NCBI GenBank assembly: GCA_002255955.1
Contig: NKIM01000017.1
Location: forward strand, 1 to 42,324
Direction of reading: 5' to 3'
Source: Burkholderiales bacterium PBB2
GTDB taxonomy: Bacteria; Pseudomonadota; Gammaproteobacteria; Burkholderiales; Burkholderiaceae_C
Length of the DNA: 42,324 bases
Made by a program: the position numbers and the translations under genes. The first letter of the stretch is position 1, and each line of letters starts with the position of its first letter. The notes below the pieces were generated by a model. That model saw only the letters and a program-made list of their open reading frames with translations, was not told where the DNA came from and made no database searches. This document shows, in pieces, positions 15,573 to 24,407 of this stretch.

Positions 15573-16747
15573 TCGAGCTGGGCGGCCTTGTTCAGGGCGC
15601 GCAGCACACAGTGGTTGATCTCTTCCGCCCCCAGCATCAGCTGCTCGGCGGCGGCGCGGAAATCGTAGACCGACTCGTTCTCGATCGCGTGCACCAGCTC
15701 CAGATAAGGCTGGTAAGGACCGCTGCCATCGACCAGGGCCTGGCGCACGCGCTCAGGCATGGGGATGGATTGCAGCAGTTTGGTGAAGGGCTGCTTGAGC
15801 ATGTGGTCCAACAGCGAGAACAGGCCGCAGATGAACATCTCGTCGCGCAGCTCGCTGTCGCTCATGCTCTTGGCCAACTCCTCCATCAGCAGGCCGCGGC
15901 GCAGGGCGGCGAACATGATGGGGCGCATGCTGTGGTCCTTGCTGGCCGTGGTCAGCAAGAGGGCCAGCCAGCGCTTGAGGCGCGGATAGCCCAGCAACAT
16001 GATGGCGTGGCGGAAGGAGGACACCTCCACCGGCAGACCGAAGGCGGCCGAGTTCAGGTAGCGCAGCAGCTTGAAAGCCAGGCTGGGGTCGCGCTTGAGG
16101 GTTTGCTCCAGGCGCTCGATGTCCTCGTCCTGGTCGACCCGCGACATCAGCTCGACGATGACCTGCAGATCGGCCTGGATGTCGCTGCGCGGCGCATTCG
16201 GTGGCGGCTCGTAAGCGCCCTGCATGGGCCAGCCGATCACGCCGGCCGCACCGCGGCCGAAAGCGCCGTCGATGTCGGCCGCGCTGCGCAGGCCGGCCAC
16301 CAGGCGGGGCAGGGCGCTGGTTTCGCCGCCGCGTTGCTCATCGTCCTGGTCCAGCACCTGCTGGGCAAAGCAAGCATTCAGCTCGGCCGGCAGGGCGGCA
16401 CTGGGCCGGCCCTTGAGCAGCAGGCCATGGCCACGCTTTTTGAGGGCGCGCAGCGCTTCGCCCAGGCCCTCGTCGGCGGCCATGAAGGCGGGCACCTCGA
16501 ACTGCACATGGGCCGGCGCCTCGGCGCGCAGCAGTTCCTGCAGCAGGCCTTCGTTGAGCACATTGAGGATGACCTGGGGGCCGCCCGCCGGCCAGACCTC
16601 GGACACGGCGGCCAGCAGATCGGCCGCGTCGAGCTGGGCGTCCGGGCGCAGCGGGATCACGGTCAGGCGGGTGGCCGTGACCATGCGCTGGCGGTCGATC
16701 AAGGGGGTGTAGCCGAGGGCCAGGGCGCTCAGGATGGGATGGTTCAT
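15569..16747 (-). CDS. HDOD-domain protein with degenerate EAL domain
   Basis: This 392-residue protein has the layout of the YuxH/CdgJ type: an EAL-like N-terminal half (~10-190) and an HDOD domain (~205-380). HDOD is recognised by FKLLRYLNSAAFGLPVEVSS followed by FRHAIMLLGYPRLKRWLALL. In the N-terminal half the family start GYTPLIDRQRMV survives. The EAL signature is replaced (ATRLTVIPL) and no DDFGTG loop is visible, so c-di-GMP hydrolysis is not expected. Relatives with this layout affect motility and biofilm through protein contacts. The gene starts 27 bases after the flgL stop with no terminator between, so it may be carried on the flagellar transcript. GGAG lies close before ATG 16747. 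Its end overlaps the multi-PAS kinase by four bases. Confidence 0.88.
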   Translation of the reverse strand: MNHPILSALALGYTPLIDRQRMVTATRLTVIPLRPDAQLDAADLLAAVSEVWPAGGPQVILNVLNEGLLQELLRAEAPAHVQFEVPAFMAADEGLGEALRALKKRGHGLLLKGRPSAALPAELNACFAQQVLDQDDEQRGGETSALPRLVAGLRSAADIDGAFGRGAAGVIGWPMQGAYEPPPNAPRSDIQADLQVIVELMSRVDQDEDIERLEQTLKRDPSLAFKLLRYLNSAAFGLPVEVSSFRHAIMLLGYPRLKRWLALLLTTASKDHSMRPIMFAALRRGLLMEELAKSMSDSELRDEMFICGLFSLLDHMLKQPFTKLLQSIPMPERVRQALVDGSGPYQPYLELVHAIENESVYDFRAAAEQLMLGAEEINHCVLRALNKAAQLE

Positions 16748-16774
16748 GACTCCGCGGATCCGATTCGGGGGTGT

Positions 16775-17995
16775 TCAAACATTGAGGTACTGGAACAGCG
16801 ACATGCGCTGCACCATGGCGTAAGTCTTCAGGGCGGTGTCGTAGCCGGTCTGCTGGTTCTGGAAGTCGGAGATGCCTTGCACCATGTCCAGGTCCTCGGC
16901 GGCCGAGCGTTCGGCCTGGTTGTACTGCTTGAGTGCGGCCATGCGAGATTCGGTGCCGTCCAGATTATTCAGCCTCTCACCCAACTGACTGCGAACATTT
17001 TGTAAGTTCGTCATCACCGCATCCAGATCGCGCACCCGGCCCGAGTTGGACTGCGAGATCTCCACGCCGGTGCGCAGTGGCGTGCGCAGCTCGGCCACGG
17101 TGCGGTCCAGCACGTCGAAGAGCTTGAGCGAGTTGGTCGCGGGCTTGATCTCGAAGCGGTCGCCATCCACCGGTTGGCCGGAGATGGTCACGGCCATGCC
17201 GTCAAAGGTGATGGCCTTGCCCGGCGCGAAAGGGGCGCTGAAGGCCGGTGTGCCGAGGTCGGTGTCGGTCACGGTGATGGTTTGGGCGGGGCTGGCGCCG
17301 CTGATTTCGATCAGGTAGTTGTGGCCGGTCAATTGAGACGGGTCGGAGGTGCGGCCGGCGTCGATCCAGCCCTTGGGCGAAACGCCTGGCGGCACCGAGA
17401 TCAGATTGGGCAGGGGCCCAGTCTCAAACGTGCCATTGCCGCTGCGCGCCTGTTCGAACACCAGGCGACCGTCCACGGTCAGCGGGAAGTTGTCGATATT
17501 GCCAGTCTGGATGGAGCCCGAGACGCCGTTGAAGCGCACGCCACCGGCCTGGTCCAGGAAGGGCGGGTCGCTGGCACCCTGGCCCGAGAACAGAAAGCCG
17601 CCGGCGCCGTCGCCACGGTTGGCGATGGCCAGCAGCTGGTTGCGCAGGCCGGCGATCTTGTTGGCCAGGCCGGCCCGTTCGGCGTCGCTGTAACTGGCGT
17701 TGCCGGCGGCGATCATGGTTTCGCGCATCTGCTGCAGCAGCTCGTTGGCGTCGCCCAGCGCGGCTTCGCTCAGCGTCATGCCGTTGCGGCTGGCCTCCAG
17801 CGCACGCTGGTTGGCATCGACCCGGCCGATGGTGGACAGGGCACGCTCGGAGCGCGCCGCCCCGGTCGGGTCGTCGCTGGCCTTGGTGATCTTCTTGCCC
17901 GTGGTGAGCTGCTGCTGCGAGGCCTGCATGGACTCCTGGCGGCGCTGCAGGGTGGCGATGCTGCTGTCAAAGATGTTGGCGGTGGACAGGCGCAT
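16775..17995 (-). CDS. flgL: Hook-filament junction protein FlgL (HAP3)
   Basis: FlgL joins the flagellar hook to the filament and is exported with the help of FlgN (encoded at 28928). The 406-residue protein has the flagellin-like N-terminus (STANIFDSSIATLQRRQESM, then QQQLTTGKKITKASDDPTGA) and the matching C-terminal helix (IAD-type end ALKTYAMVQRMSLFQYLNV), which pair in the D0/D1 core. The variable domain lies between (~160-300). Length is near the upper end for the family (E. coli 317). ATG 17995 has AGGAAG eight bases upstream. It is the last structural gene of the flgB-L operon and follows flgK by 33 bases. It is one of the class of genes that FliA usually boosts, but no sigma-28 site is visible directly before it. 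Confidence 0.95.
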   Translation of the reverse strand: MRLSTANIFDSSIATLQRRQESMQASQQQLTTGKKITKASDDPTGAARSERALSTIGRVDANQRALEASRNGMTLSEAALGDANELLQQMRETMIAAGNASYSDAERAGLANKIAGLRNQLLAIANRGDGAGGFLFSGQGASDPPFLDQAGGVRFNGVSGSIQTGNIDNFPLTVDGRLVFEQARSGNGTFETGPLPNLISVPPGVSPKGWIDAGRTSDPSQLTGHNYLIEISGASPAQTITVTDTDLGTPAFSAPFAPGKAITFDGMAVTISGQPVDGDRFEIKPATNSLKLFDVLDRTVAELRTPLRTGVEISQSNSGRVRDLDAVMTNLQNVRSQLGERLNNLDGTESRMAALKQYNQAERSAAEDLDMVQGISDFQNQQTGYDTALKTYAMVQRMSLFQYLNV

Positions 17996-18028
17996 GGTGG
18001 TCTTCCTGGTTGGGGCGCGGGCGCGCCA

Positions 18029-20023
18029 TCAGCGGGCGGCCATCTGCAGCAGCTCGTCGAACAGCTTTTGTGCCGCCTGCAAGACCTTGGCGGCGGCCTG
18101 GTAGCCCTGTTGAAACTGCATCAGCCGTGCGGCTTCTTCGTCGAGGTTGACGCCGGCCTGGCCGGCCCGGGTCTGTTCGGCATCGGCGGCCACGGCCACC
18201 GAGACGCTGGAGAGGTAGGTGGCGCCCTGCACGCGCGAGCCGATCTCGCTCATGGTGGCGGAGTAGGCTTCGTTGATGGTGGCGCCCACGGCGATGCTGC
18301 CGTCGGGGCGCTGGCGCTGGCCGACGAACTTTTCCCCCTGGATGTTCAGGAAGGCCTTGGCATTGCCGTTGTTGGTGGCCGGGAACTGGGTTCGCTCCAG
18401 CGAGATGGTGTCGTCCTTGCGCGGCACGCCGTTCAAGCTCATCTCGAAGCCGAGGTCGATCGGCGGCGTGGCATTGGGCTCGTTGCCGATGTTCTGGCCG
18501 GCGGCCCAGGTGCCGTTGAGCACCGAGCCATCGGCCAGCGTCAGGGTGTATTGCAGCTTGGCCGGATTGGCCGGATCGGGGTCGCCAAAAGCCAGGCTGA
18601 TGGGCAGCTTGGTGGCATCGAAACGGTCGTTGACGGCGTAGATGGAGTTGACGGTGGCCGAGCCCTTGTTGTCCACATTGGTGGTGGCGGTCAGGGGCGA
18701 GGCGGCGGCGATGCCGGTGGGCTGCTCCAGCACGCGACGCATTTCCACGGCGGCCTGGGCCACGGGCTCCAGGCGGTAGGAGTCGCCCGGGGCGGGCGGC
18801 GTGGCGCCGAAGTTGATCTTGAAGCCATCGATGGTGTCGCCATCGACCACGTTTTGCGTGTAGCCGTCGCTGAGCCGGGTCAGCTTGTAGGTGCCGGAGC
18901 CGCTGAGATCGCTCTCCAGGCGGTAGGCGCTGGCCTGCAGCTGGCTGGCGTTGGTGATGGTCATGCTCACGTTCGAGGCGAAGCTGCCATCGGGGGCGCG
19001 AGCATTGGTGGTGGCCGGCAGGGCGCGCGGCTGGCCAAAGCCGAAGATGGGCACGCCCTTGCCTGGCGGGTCGGACAGGTCCAGGCCCAGGGCCTGCTGG
19101 TCGTTGACGCGCGAGGCCAGGGCCGCGGCCATCTGGCCCAGCAGATTGCGGGCGTCCTGCAAATCCTTGTTCTGGTACTGCAGCAGGGCGGACAGGGAGC
19201 CGCCGGTCAGCACGCTTTCGTCCAACGAGCGCGGGCCGCCGGAATCGCTGATGCTCAGCGCGGCGCGCGAGCTGTCGTAGGGGTCCTGGCTGACGCTCAG
19301 TTCCTGCGCCTGCGCGCCCAGCACCAGGCGCTGGCCGCCGCCGATGAACACGCCCAGGGTGCCATCGCTGGCGGGAAGCGTGGTGACCTGGATGTACTTG
19401 CTCAGCTCGGAGACCAGCTTGTCGCGCTGGTCCAGCAGGTCATTCGGGGTGTGGCCATTGCCATTGGCGCGCGAGATCTGGTCGTTGGCAAAGGCGATCT
19501 GCTTGCTCAGCTCATTGACCACATCGACATTGGCCTTGAGGTCGCTGACCACGCCCGATTGCAGCTCCACCAGCTGCTGGCCGGCGCTGGAAAAGCGCGC
19601 CGCCACCTCGGTGGCGCGGCCCATCACCACCTGGCGGGCGGAGGGGTCCGCGGGCCGGCTGCTCACGTCCACCATGGCGTTCAGGAACTGGCCAGCGGCG
19701 GCACCCAGGCCGGTTTCGCCGGGCGGGAAGATTTTCTCCAGCTGGGACAGCTGACTCATGCGAGTCGAGTCCATGTGGGCGATGGCCTTGGTGGTGTAGG
19801 CCTGGCGGGTCAGGAACTCGTTGTGGGCGCGCTCCACCGTCTCGATGGTCACGCCCTTGCCGAAGTAGCCGGCGCCGGTGAACTGGCCTTCCGGCGTGGT
19901 CAGCACCACCGATTGGCGCGAATAGCCGGGCGTGTTGGCATTGGCAATGTTCTGCCCAACCGCCTGCAAGGCGGCCTGGTTGGCGAACATGGCCCGAACG
20001 CCGATGGACAGCAATCCGCTCAT
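18029..20023 (-). CDS. flgK: Hook-filament junction protein FlgK (HAP1)
   Basis: FlgK is the first junction protein on the hook tip, placed before FlgL and the filament. The 664-residue product begins GLLSIGVRAMFANQAALQAV and continues with the axial-family motif ANANTPGYSRQSVVL. It ends with the conserved helix NLDEEAARLMQFQQGYQAAA and then KVLQAAQKLFDELLQM. The middle (~200-560) is the surface-exposed variable part and makes it longer than E. coli FlgK (547). ATG 20023 is preceded by GAGGAG at suitable spacing. The gap after flgJ is 25 bases, in standard flg order. Nothing appears broken. Confidence 0.96.
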   Translation of the reverse strand: MSGLLSIGVRAMFANQAALQAVGQNIANANTPGYSRQSVVLTTPEGQFTGAGYFGKGVTIETVERAHNEFLTRQAYTTKAIAHMDSTRMSQLSQLEKIFPPGETGLGAAAGQFLNAMVDVSSRPADPSARQVVMGRATEVAARFSSAGQQLVELQSGVVSDLKANVDVVNELSKQIAFANDQISRANGNGHTPNDLLDQRDKLVSELSKYIQVTTLPASDGTLGVFIGGGQRLVLGAQAQELSVSQDPYDSSRAALSISDSGGPRSLDESVLTGGSLSALLQYQNKDLQDARNLLGQMAAALASRVNDQQALGLDLSDPPGKGVPIFGFGQPRALPATTNARAPDGSFASNVSMTITNASQLQASAYRLESDLSGSGTYKLTRLSDGYTQNVVDGDTIDGFKINFGATPPAPGDSYRLEPVAQAAVEMRRVLEQPTGIAAASPLTATTNVDNKGSATVNSIYAVNDRFDATKLPISLAFGDPDPANPAKLQYTLTLADGSVLNGTWAAGQNIGNEPNATPPIDLGFEMSLNGVPRKDDTISLERTQFPATNNGNAKAFLNIQGEKFVGQRQRPDGSIAVGATINEAYSATMSEIGSRVQGATYLSSVSVAVAADAEQTRAGQAGVNLDEEAARLMQFQQGYQAAAKVLQAAQKLFDELLQMAAR

Positions 20024-20048
20024 GGCTGGCGCTCCTCAGGCCCGAAGC

Positions 20049-20924
20049 TCAGGCCAGGGCGCGCTGCACGCGCACCGTGGTGTTGATCACCCGGGCCAGC
20101 TTGCTGGCGTACTCGGGGTCGGTGGCATAGCCGGCGTTCTGCAAGCCCTGGGCAAAGCCCTTGGCCCCACCCGTCTGAGCCTGGGCCACGACCTTGCTGT
20201 AGCGCTCGTTGTTGCTGATCAGCTTGGCGTAGTCCTTGAAGGCTTCTTCGTAGCTGCCGTAGGCGCGGAACTTGGCAGTCACGCGCTGGGCCTTGCCGTC
20301 CACGTATTCGGTGGTCTGCACCTCGGCGACGGCGCCCTTCCAGCCCGGCGTGGCCTTGATGCCGAAGACGTTGAAGGAGGGCTGGCCGTCCTTGGTGTTG
20401 ATCTCGCGCTTGCCCCAACCGGACTCATGCGCCGCCTGGGCGATCATGAAGCTGGCCGGGATGCCGGTGCTGGCCTCGGCGGCCTTGGCCGCGTCGTCGT
20501 GCTTCTGGATGAAGCTGGCCACATGGGGCGCCACATTCTTCTTGGCCAGGGTGGGCAGGGGCTGCACGGTCTTGAGGGCCTCGGACTTGCCCTCAGCCAC
20601 GCCCATCTGGCGCTGCAGCTGACGCGCAATCGCATCGGACAGGCCGCCCGGCAGGCCGGTCATCTTGCCGGCGAACTGGGTGTCCAGCATCTCGCTGCCC
20701 ATTTGCGTGGCGGAGTTCTCCAGCATGCCGGTGGCCATGGTGTTGGAGCGCATGCTCTTCATCACCTCCTGCATGAACAGGGATTCGAACTGGCGCGCGG
20801 TCTCGCGAATGCTGCTCTTGGGGTCGCGCGAGGCGGCGGCGCGCAGGGCCTCGATCGAGCGGTGGTCGTTGCCCAGGCTGGTGCCGCCGCCCAGGGCCAT
20901 GCCATTGTTGGGAGAGAGGGCCAT
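20049..20924 (-). CDS. flgJ: Rod-cap and peptidoglycan hydrolase FlgJ
   Basis: FlgJ caps the growing rod and opens the peptidoglycan for it. The 291-residue protein keeps both halves. The N-terminal rod-binding domain spans ~30-110 (TARQFESLFMQEVMKSMRSN, then MGSEMLDTQFAGKM). The C-terminal glucosaminidase-type domain spans ~140-290 (IPASFMIAQAAHESGWGKRE with the catalytic Glu of AHES, then NVFGIKA and the helix YEEAFKDYAKLISNNERYS). It lacks a signal peptide, as expected for a substrate of the flagellar export apparatus. The ATG at 20924 lies one base after the flgI stop. An unusually complete Shine-Dalgarno inside the last flgI codons (20929-20938) decides this start. Identification is firm. 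Confidence 0.96.
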   Translation of the reverse strand: MALSPNNGMALGGGTSLGNDHRSIEALRAAASRDPKSSIRETARQFESLFMQEVMKSMRSNTMATGMLENSATQMGSEMLDTQFAGKMTGLPGGLSDAIARQLQRQMGVAEGKSEALKTVQPLPTLAKKNVAPHVASFIQKHDDAAKAAEASTGIPASFMIAQAAHESGWGKREINTKDGQPSFNVFGIKATPGWKGAVAEVQTTEYVDGKAQRVTAKFRAYGSYEEAFKDYAKLISNNERYSKVVAQAQTGGAKGFAQGLQNAGYATDPEYASKLARVINTTVRVQRALA

Positions 20925-20925
20925 A

Positions 20926-22059
20926 TCAGATCACCTCCAGCTCGGCGTTCAAGGCGCCGGCGGTTTTCATCGCTTGCAGGATGGCCAGCAGGTCTTGCGG
21001 CGTGGCGCCCAGCGAGTTCAGCGCCTTGACGACATCGGCCAGCTTGGCGCCCGCGGGCAGCTGGATCAGCGAGCCGGGGTCTTGCTTGATCGAGATGTCG
21101 GTCTTTTCGGTCACCTGGGTCTGGCCGCCCGAAAGGGCATTGGGCTGGCTGACTTGCGGTGTGGAGCTGATGGTCACCGACAGATTGCCGTGGGCCACGG
21201 CGCAGGCGGCCAGGGTGACGGCCTGGTTCATGACCACCGAGCCGGTGCGGGCGTTGATGACGATGCGGGCGGCCGGTTCGGCGAGATCGAGGGCCAGGTT
21301 TTCCATATCGGCCAGGAAGTTGACGCGCTCGTCCGGGTCATTGGGGGCGCGCACGCGCACAACGCGGCCGTCCAGGGCCTGGGCCACGCCATTGCCCTTG
21401 GCCTTGTTGATGGCGCGGGCCACCGCGCGGGCGGTGTTGAAGTCGGCCGAGTTGAGGTCGAGCTGGATGTAGTCGCCGTTCTGCAGCGGCGTGGGCACCG
21501 AGCGCTCGACCAGGGCGCCGCCCGGGATGCGGCCGGCCGAGAGGTGGTTGATCTGCACCTTGGAGCCACCGGCCGAGGCGCCGGCGCCGCCGACGATCAG
21601 ATTGCCTTGCGCCAGGGCATAGACCTGGCCGTCGGCACCGCGCAGTGGGGTGGTGATCAGGGTGCCACCGCGCAGGCTCTTGGCATTGCCGACCGAGGAC
21701 ACGGCGATGTCGAGCTGCTGGCCGGGCTGGGCGAATGCAGGCAGCTGGGCCGTGACCATCACGGCGGCGATATTGCGCGGCTGCATGGTCACGCCTTGCG
21801 GCAGGATGACGCCGAACTGCTGCAGCATGGCGGCCAGGCTCTGGCCGGTGTAGGGGGCTTGGGTGGTTTGGTCACCGGTGCCGTCCAGACCCACCACCAG
21901 GCCATAGCCGGTCAGCGAGTTGGTGCGCACGCCCTGGATGGCGGCCACTTCCTTGATCCGGGCGGCAGAGGCCTCGGCGGGCCACCACAGGGCGGCACTG
22001 GCCAGCAGGGCGGTGAGGCCGATCAGGGCGCGGAGGAGTTTGTCGGTGGCTGTTTGCAT
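20926..22059 (-). CDS. flgI: Flagellar P-ring protein FlgI
   Basis: FlgI forms the periplasmic P ring around the rod in the peptidoglycan layer. The 377-residue precursor has a Sec signal peptide (KLLRALIGLTALLASAALWW, cut near AEASA). The family hallmark follows: ARIKEVAAIQGVRTNSLTGY and GLVVGLDGTGDQT, then RNIAAVMVTAQLPAFAQPG, RIVINARTGSVVM and the C-terminal LQAMKTAGALNAELEVI. Length and motif order match the family throughout. ATG 22059 lacks a good Shine-Dalgarno but gives a normal signal peptide. It lies 45 bases after flgH and one base before flgJ. Confidence 0.97.
   Translation of the reverse strand: MQTATDKLLRALIGLTALLASAALWWPAEASAARIKEVAAIQGVRTNSLTGYGLVVGLDGTGDQTTQAPYTGQSLAAMLQQFGVILPQGVTMQPRNIAAVMVTAQLPAFAQPGQQLDIAVSSVGNAKSLRGGTLITTPLRGADGQVYALAQGNLIVGGAGASAGGSKVQINHLSAGRIPGGALVERSVPTPLQNGDYIQLDLNSADFNTARAVARAINKAKGNGVAQALDGRVVRVRAPNDPDERVNFLADMENLALDLAEPAARIVINARTGSVVMNQAVTLAACAVAHGNLSVTISSTPQVSQPNALSGGQTQVTEKTDISIKQDPGSLIQLPAGAKLADVVKALNSLGATPQDLLAILQAMKTAGALNAELEVI
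20929..20938 (-). promoter_or_regulatory. Strong Shine-Dalgarno of flgJ inside flgI
   Basis: On the minus strand these bases read GGAGGTGATC, a ten-base match to the anti-Shine-Dalgarno end of 16S rRNA. They encode the last codons of flgI (Leu-Glu-Val-Ile) and lie nine bases (GGAGG to ATG) before the flgJ start at 20924. Most other genes of the operon have only four- to six-base matches. Confidence 0.8.
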
Positions 22060-22104
22060 GATGGTCGTGGAGGGGGAATCCTCTACGACCGATTCTGGGC
22101 AAAC

Positions 22105-22800
22105 TTAAGTCGGCCAAAGGTTCAAAAAGAACCGCGACAACCAGCCTATTCCATGGGCGTCGGCGGTGGCGCCGCGGCCCTTTTGTTCGATGCGAACATT
22201 GGCCACGGAGGCTGAGGGCACGACATTGCCCTGGGCGATTGAGCGGGGGTCAACCTGGCCCGAAAAGCGCAGAACATCGACGTTATGGTTGACGCCGATC
22301 TGCTTCTCGCCGCTGATCATCAGATGGCCATTGGGCAGTACGGCGGTGACCACGGCGGTGATGCTGCCGGAGAAGTCGTTGGTGTTCTCGTTCGTGCCTT
22401 TGCCGGTGGACTTGGTGGCCGAGCTGCCGCCGGCCGAGGCGCGGCCGAAGGAGTTGGCGCTGACAAAGGGCAGGGCGGTGACGCCGGCCGTCAGCGAGCC
22501 GGTTTTGTTGAGCTCGCTGGTGCTGCTCTGGCTGGCGGTGACCTTCTCGACGATCTGGATGGTCAAGGTGTCGCCCACCATGCGCGCGCGGTGGTCTTCG
22601 AACAGCGGCCGGTAGGCGGCGGCCTGGTAGATGGCGCCATTGCTGGGGCCTTGGGCAGGCAGGGCGGGCATGTTCACCACCGGCGTGTGTTGCAGCTCGA
22701 CCTGGGGTTCGCGGTAGAGCGTGCCGCAGCCGCCCAGCAGCAGGCTGCTGCCGAGGGTGAACAGGGCGCGCGGCCAGTGGCGGGGACGCAGGGCAGTCAT
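22105..22800 (-). CDS. flgH: Flagellar L-ring lipoprotein FlgH
   Basis: FlgH builds the outer-membrane L ring, the bushing for the rod. From ATG 22800 the product is 231 residues, starting with a lipoprotein signal whose lipobox LLGGC gives the lipid-modified Cys25. The mature part shows GDTLTIQIVEKVTASQSSTS, SFGRASAGGSS, then GSITAVVTAVLPNGHLMISG and GEKQIGVNHNVDVLRFSGQV followed by DPRSIAQGN, all characteristic of FlgH. ATG 22800 is preferred because GGAG stands nine bases before it. The frame extends to ATG 22815, which overlaps the flgG stop as TGATG, and to TTG 22818. It follows flgG directly and is probably translationally coupled to it. Confidence 0.96.
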   Translation of the reverse strand: MTALRPRHWPRALFTLGSSLLLGGCGTLYREPQVELQHTPVVNMPALPAQGPSNGAIYQAAAYRPLFEDHRARMVGDTLTIQIVEKVTASQSSTSELNKTGSLTAGVTALPFVSANSFGRASAGGSSATKSTGKGTNENTNDFSGSITAVVTAVLPNGHLMISGEKQIGVNHNVDVLRFSGQVDPRSIAQGNVVPSASVANVRIEQKGRGATADAHGIGWLSRFFLNLWPT

Positions 22801-22814
22801 GATCAGGCGCTCCA

Positions 22815-23597
22815 TCAAATTTGGGCGAGCTTTTGCAGCATCTGGTCCGAGGTTTGCACGGCCTTGGAGTTGAGCTCGTAGGCGCGCTGGGTCTGGATCA
22901 TGGACACCAGCTCCTCCACCACATTGACGTTGGAGGTTTCCACATAGCCTTGTTGAAGCGAACCCAGGCCGTTGGCATTGGGCGCGCCGGCATTGGGCGT
23001 GCCCGAGGAGGCGGTCTCCGAGAACAGGTTCTGGCCCTTGGGGTCCAGGCCGGCCGGATTGACGAAATTGGCGAGCTGGATCTGGCCCAGGGTTTGCGGC
23101 GCCGGTGTACCCGGCACGGTGATGCTGACCGTGCCGTCATTGCCAACCGACACGCTCAGTGCATTGGCCGGCACGGTGATGCCGGGCAAGACGGTGTAGC
23201 CGTTGTTGGTGACGATCTGGCCGGCCGAGTCGAGTTGGAAGGAGCCGTCGCGGGTGTAGGCCGTGGTGCCGTCGGGCATTTGCACCTGGAAGAAGCCATT
23301 GCCCTTGATCGCCAGGTCCAGGTTGTTGGTGGTCTGCTGCAGATTGCCCTGGCTGTAGATGCGGGCGCTGGCCACTGGGCGCACGCCCAGGCCGACCTGC
23401 AAGCCCGTGGGCAGCTGGGTCTGCTCGGTGGTGTTGGCGCCGCTTTGCCGCAGGTTCTGATAGATCAAGTCTTCGAACACCGCATGCGAGCGCTTGAAGC
23501 CATTGGTGGCGACGTTGGCCAGGTTGTTGGAGATGGTGTCCAGCTGGGTTTGCTGGGCCTCCATGCCGGTCTTGGCAATCCAGAGTGAGCGGATCAT
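22815..23597 (-). CDS. flgG: Distal rod protein FlgG
   Basis: FlgG makes the distal rod that crosses the P and L rings. The 260-residue length equals E. coli FlgG. It starts [19 protein letters not shown] with the axial motif [20 protein letters not shown], then [20 protein letters not shown] and [20 protein letters not shown] (GTTAYTRDG follows). It ends [20 protein letters not shown] and [17 protein letters not shown]. All parts of the FlgG/FlgE family core are present. AAGGACACC precedes ATG 23597. It lies 29 bases downstream of flgF in the operon. Confidence 0.97.
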   Translation of the reverse strand: MIRSLWIAKTGMEAQQTQLDTISNNLANVATNGFKRSHAVFEDLIYQNLRQSGANTTEQTQLPTGLQVGLGVRPVASARIYSQGNLQQTTNNLDLAIKGNGFFQVQMPDGTTAYTRDGSFQLDSAGQIVTNNGYTVLPGITVPANALSVSVGNDGTVSITVPGTPAPQTLGQIQLANFVNPAGLDPKGQNLFSETASSGTPNAGAPNANGLGSLQQGYVETSNVNVVEELVSMIQTQRAYELNSKAVQTSDQMLQKLAQI

Positions 23598-23626
23598 GGT
23601 CGGTGTCCTTCAGGGGGAGCGGGAGC

Positions 23627-24352
23627 TCAGTTGGTGCCCAGCAGCTTGGCCGATTGCTGGCCCTGGGTCTGGGCGATCTGCATCAGCTTCATCTGTTGTT
23701 CGAACTGTCGGCCGGCGGCGATCATGCTGACCATGGTCTCGACGGCGCTGACGTTGGAGCCTTCCAGCGCGCCGTCTTGCAGGCGTGCGGTGGGGTCGGC
23801 GGGCAGGTCGCCATCGGGCGCGCGGAACAGGCCATCGGCGCCGCGCGTCAGGCGCGCTTCGGGCGTGACCAGCTTGAGCTTGCCGATGGTGGTGCTGGTG
23901 CCATTGGCCGCTTTGGCGCTGACGGTGCCGTCGCCGCCGATGGACAGCTCGGTATTGGGCGGCGCATTGATCGGGCCGCCATCGCCCTGCACCGGCAGGC
24001 CGTTGCGCATGACCAGCAGGCCTTCGGCATTGACATCGAGTGCGCCCGCGCGGGTGTAGGCCTCGGTACCGTCCAGGCCTTGCACGGCCAGCCAGGCATT
24101 GCCCTTCATGGCCACATCGAGGCTGCGGCTGGTGGCCTGCATGACGCCGGGGTCGGAGTTGTAGCCGGTGGTGGTTTCCAGGGCGTAGGCGCGGGTGCTG
24201 GCGCCATCGCCACGCACCGGCACGGAGCGAAAGGCCTGCAATTCGGCCCGGAAGCCATTGGTCGAGACATTGGCCAGGTTGTTGGCCAGCACGTCCTGAC
24301 GCTGCATGGCCGCTTTGGCGCCGGCCATCGAGAGGTAGATCATGCGGTCCAT
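23627..24352 (-). CDS. flgF: Proximal rod protein FlgF
   Basis: FlgF is a proximal rod subunit. The 241 residues carry DRMIYLSMAGAKAAMQRQDV and LANNLANVSTNGFRAELQAF at the start, then ATSRSLDVAMKGNAWLAVQG and GTEAYTRAGALDVNAEGLLV. They end with LEGSNVSAVETMVSMIAAGR and QFEQQMKLMQ. It is slightly shorter than flgG, and its place between flgE and flgG confirms FlgF over FlgG. AAGGA precedes ATG 24352 at normal spacing. The gap from flgE is 55 bases. Confidence 0.96.
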   Translation of the reverse strand: MDRMIYLSMAGAKAAMQRQDVLANNLANVSTNGFRAELQAFRSVPVRGDGASTRAYALETTTGYNSDPGVMQATSRSLDVAMKGNAWLAVQGLDGTEAYTRAGALDVNAEGLLVMRNGLPVQGDGGPINAPPNTELSIGGDGTVSAKAANGTSTTIGKLKLVTPEARLTRGADGLFRAPDGDLPADPTARLQDGALEGSNVSAVETMVSMIAAGRQFEQQMKLMQIAQTQGQQSAKLLGTN

Positions 24353-24407
24353 GGCGTGTCCTTGGGCAGGGTCATGCGGGGTTCAGGTCTTCAGTGCGCG
24401 CTCAGCA

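Noticed and set aside
17174-20086. A 970-codon plus-strand open frame antisense to flgL and flgK
   Set aside because: It lies over two clearly recognised flagellar genes. Its product is a low-complexity Gly/Ala/His/Leu-rich string typical of antisense frames in GC-rich DNA.
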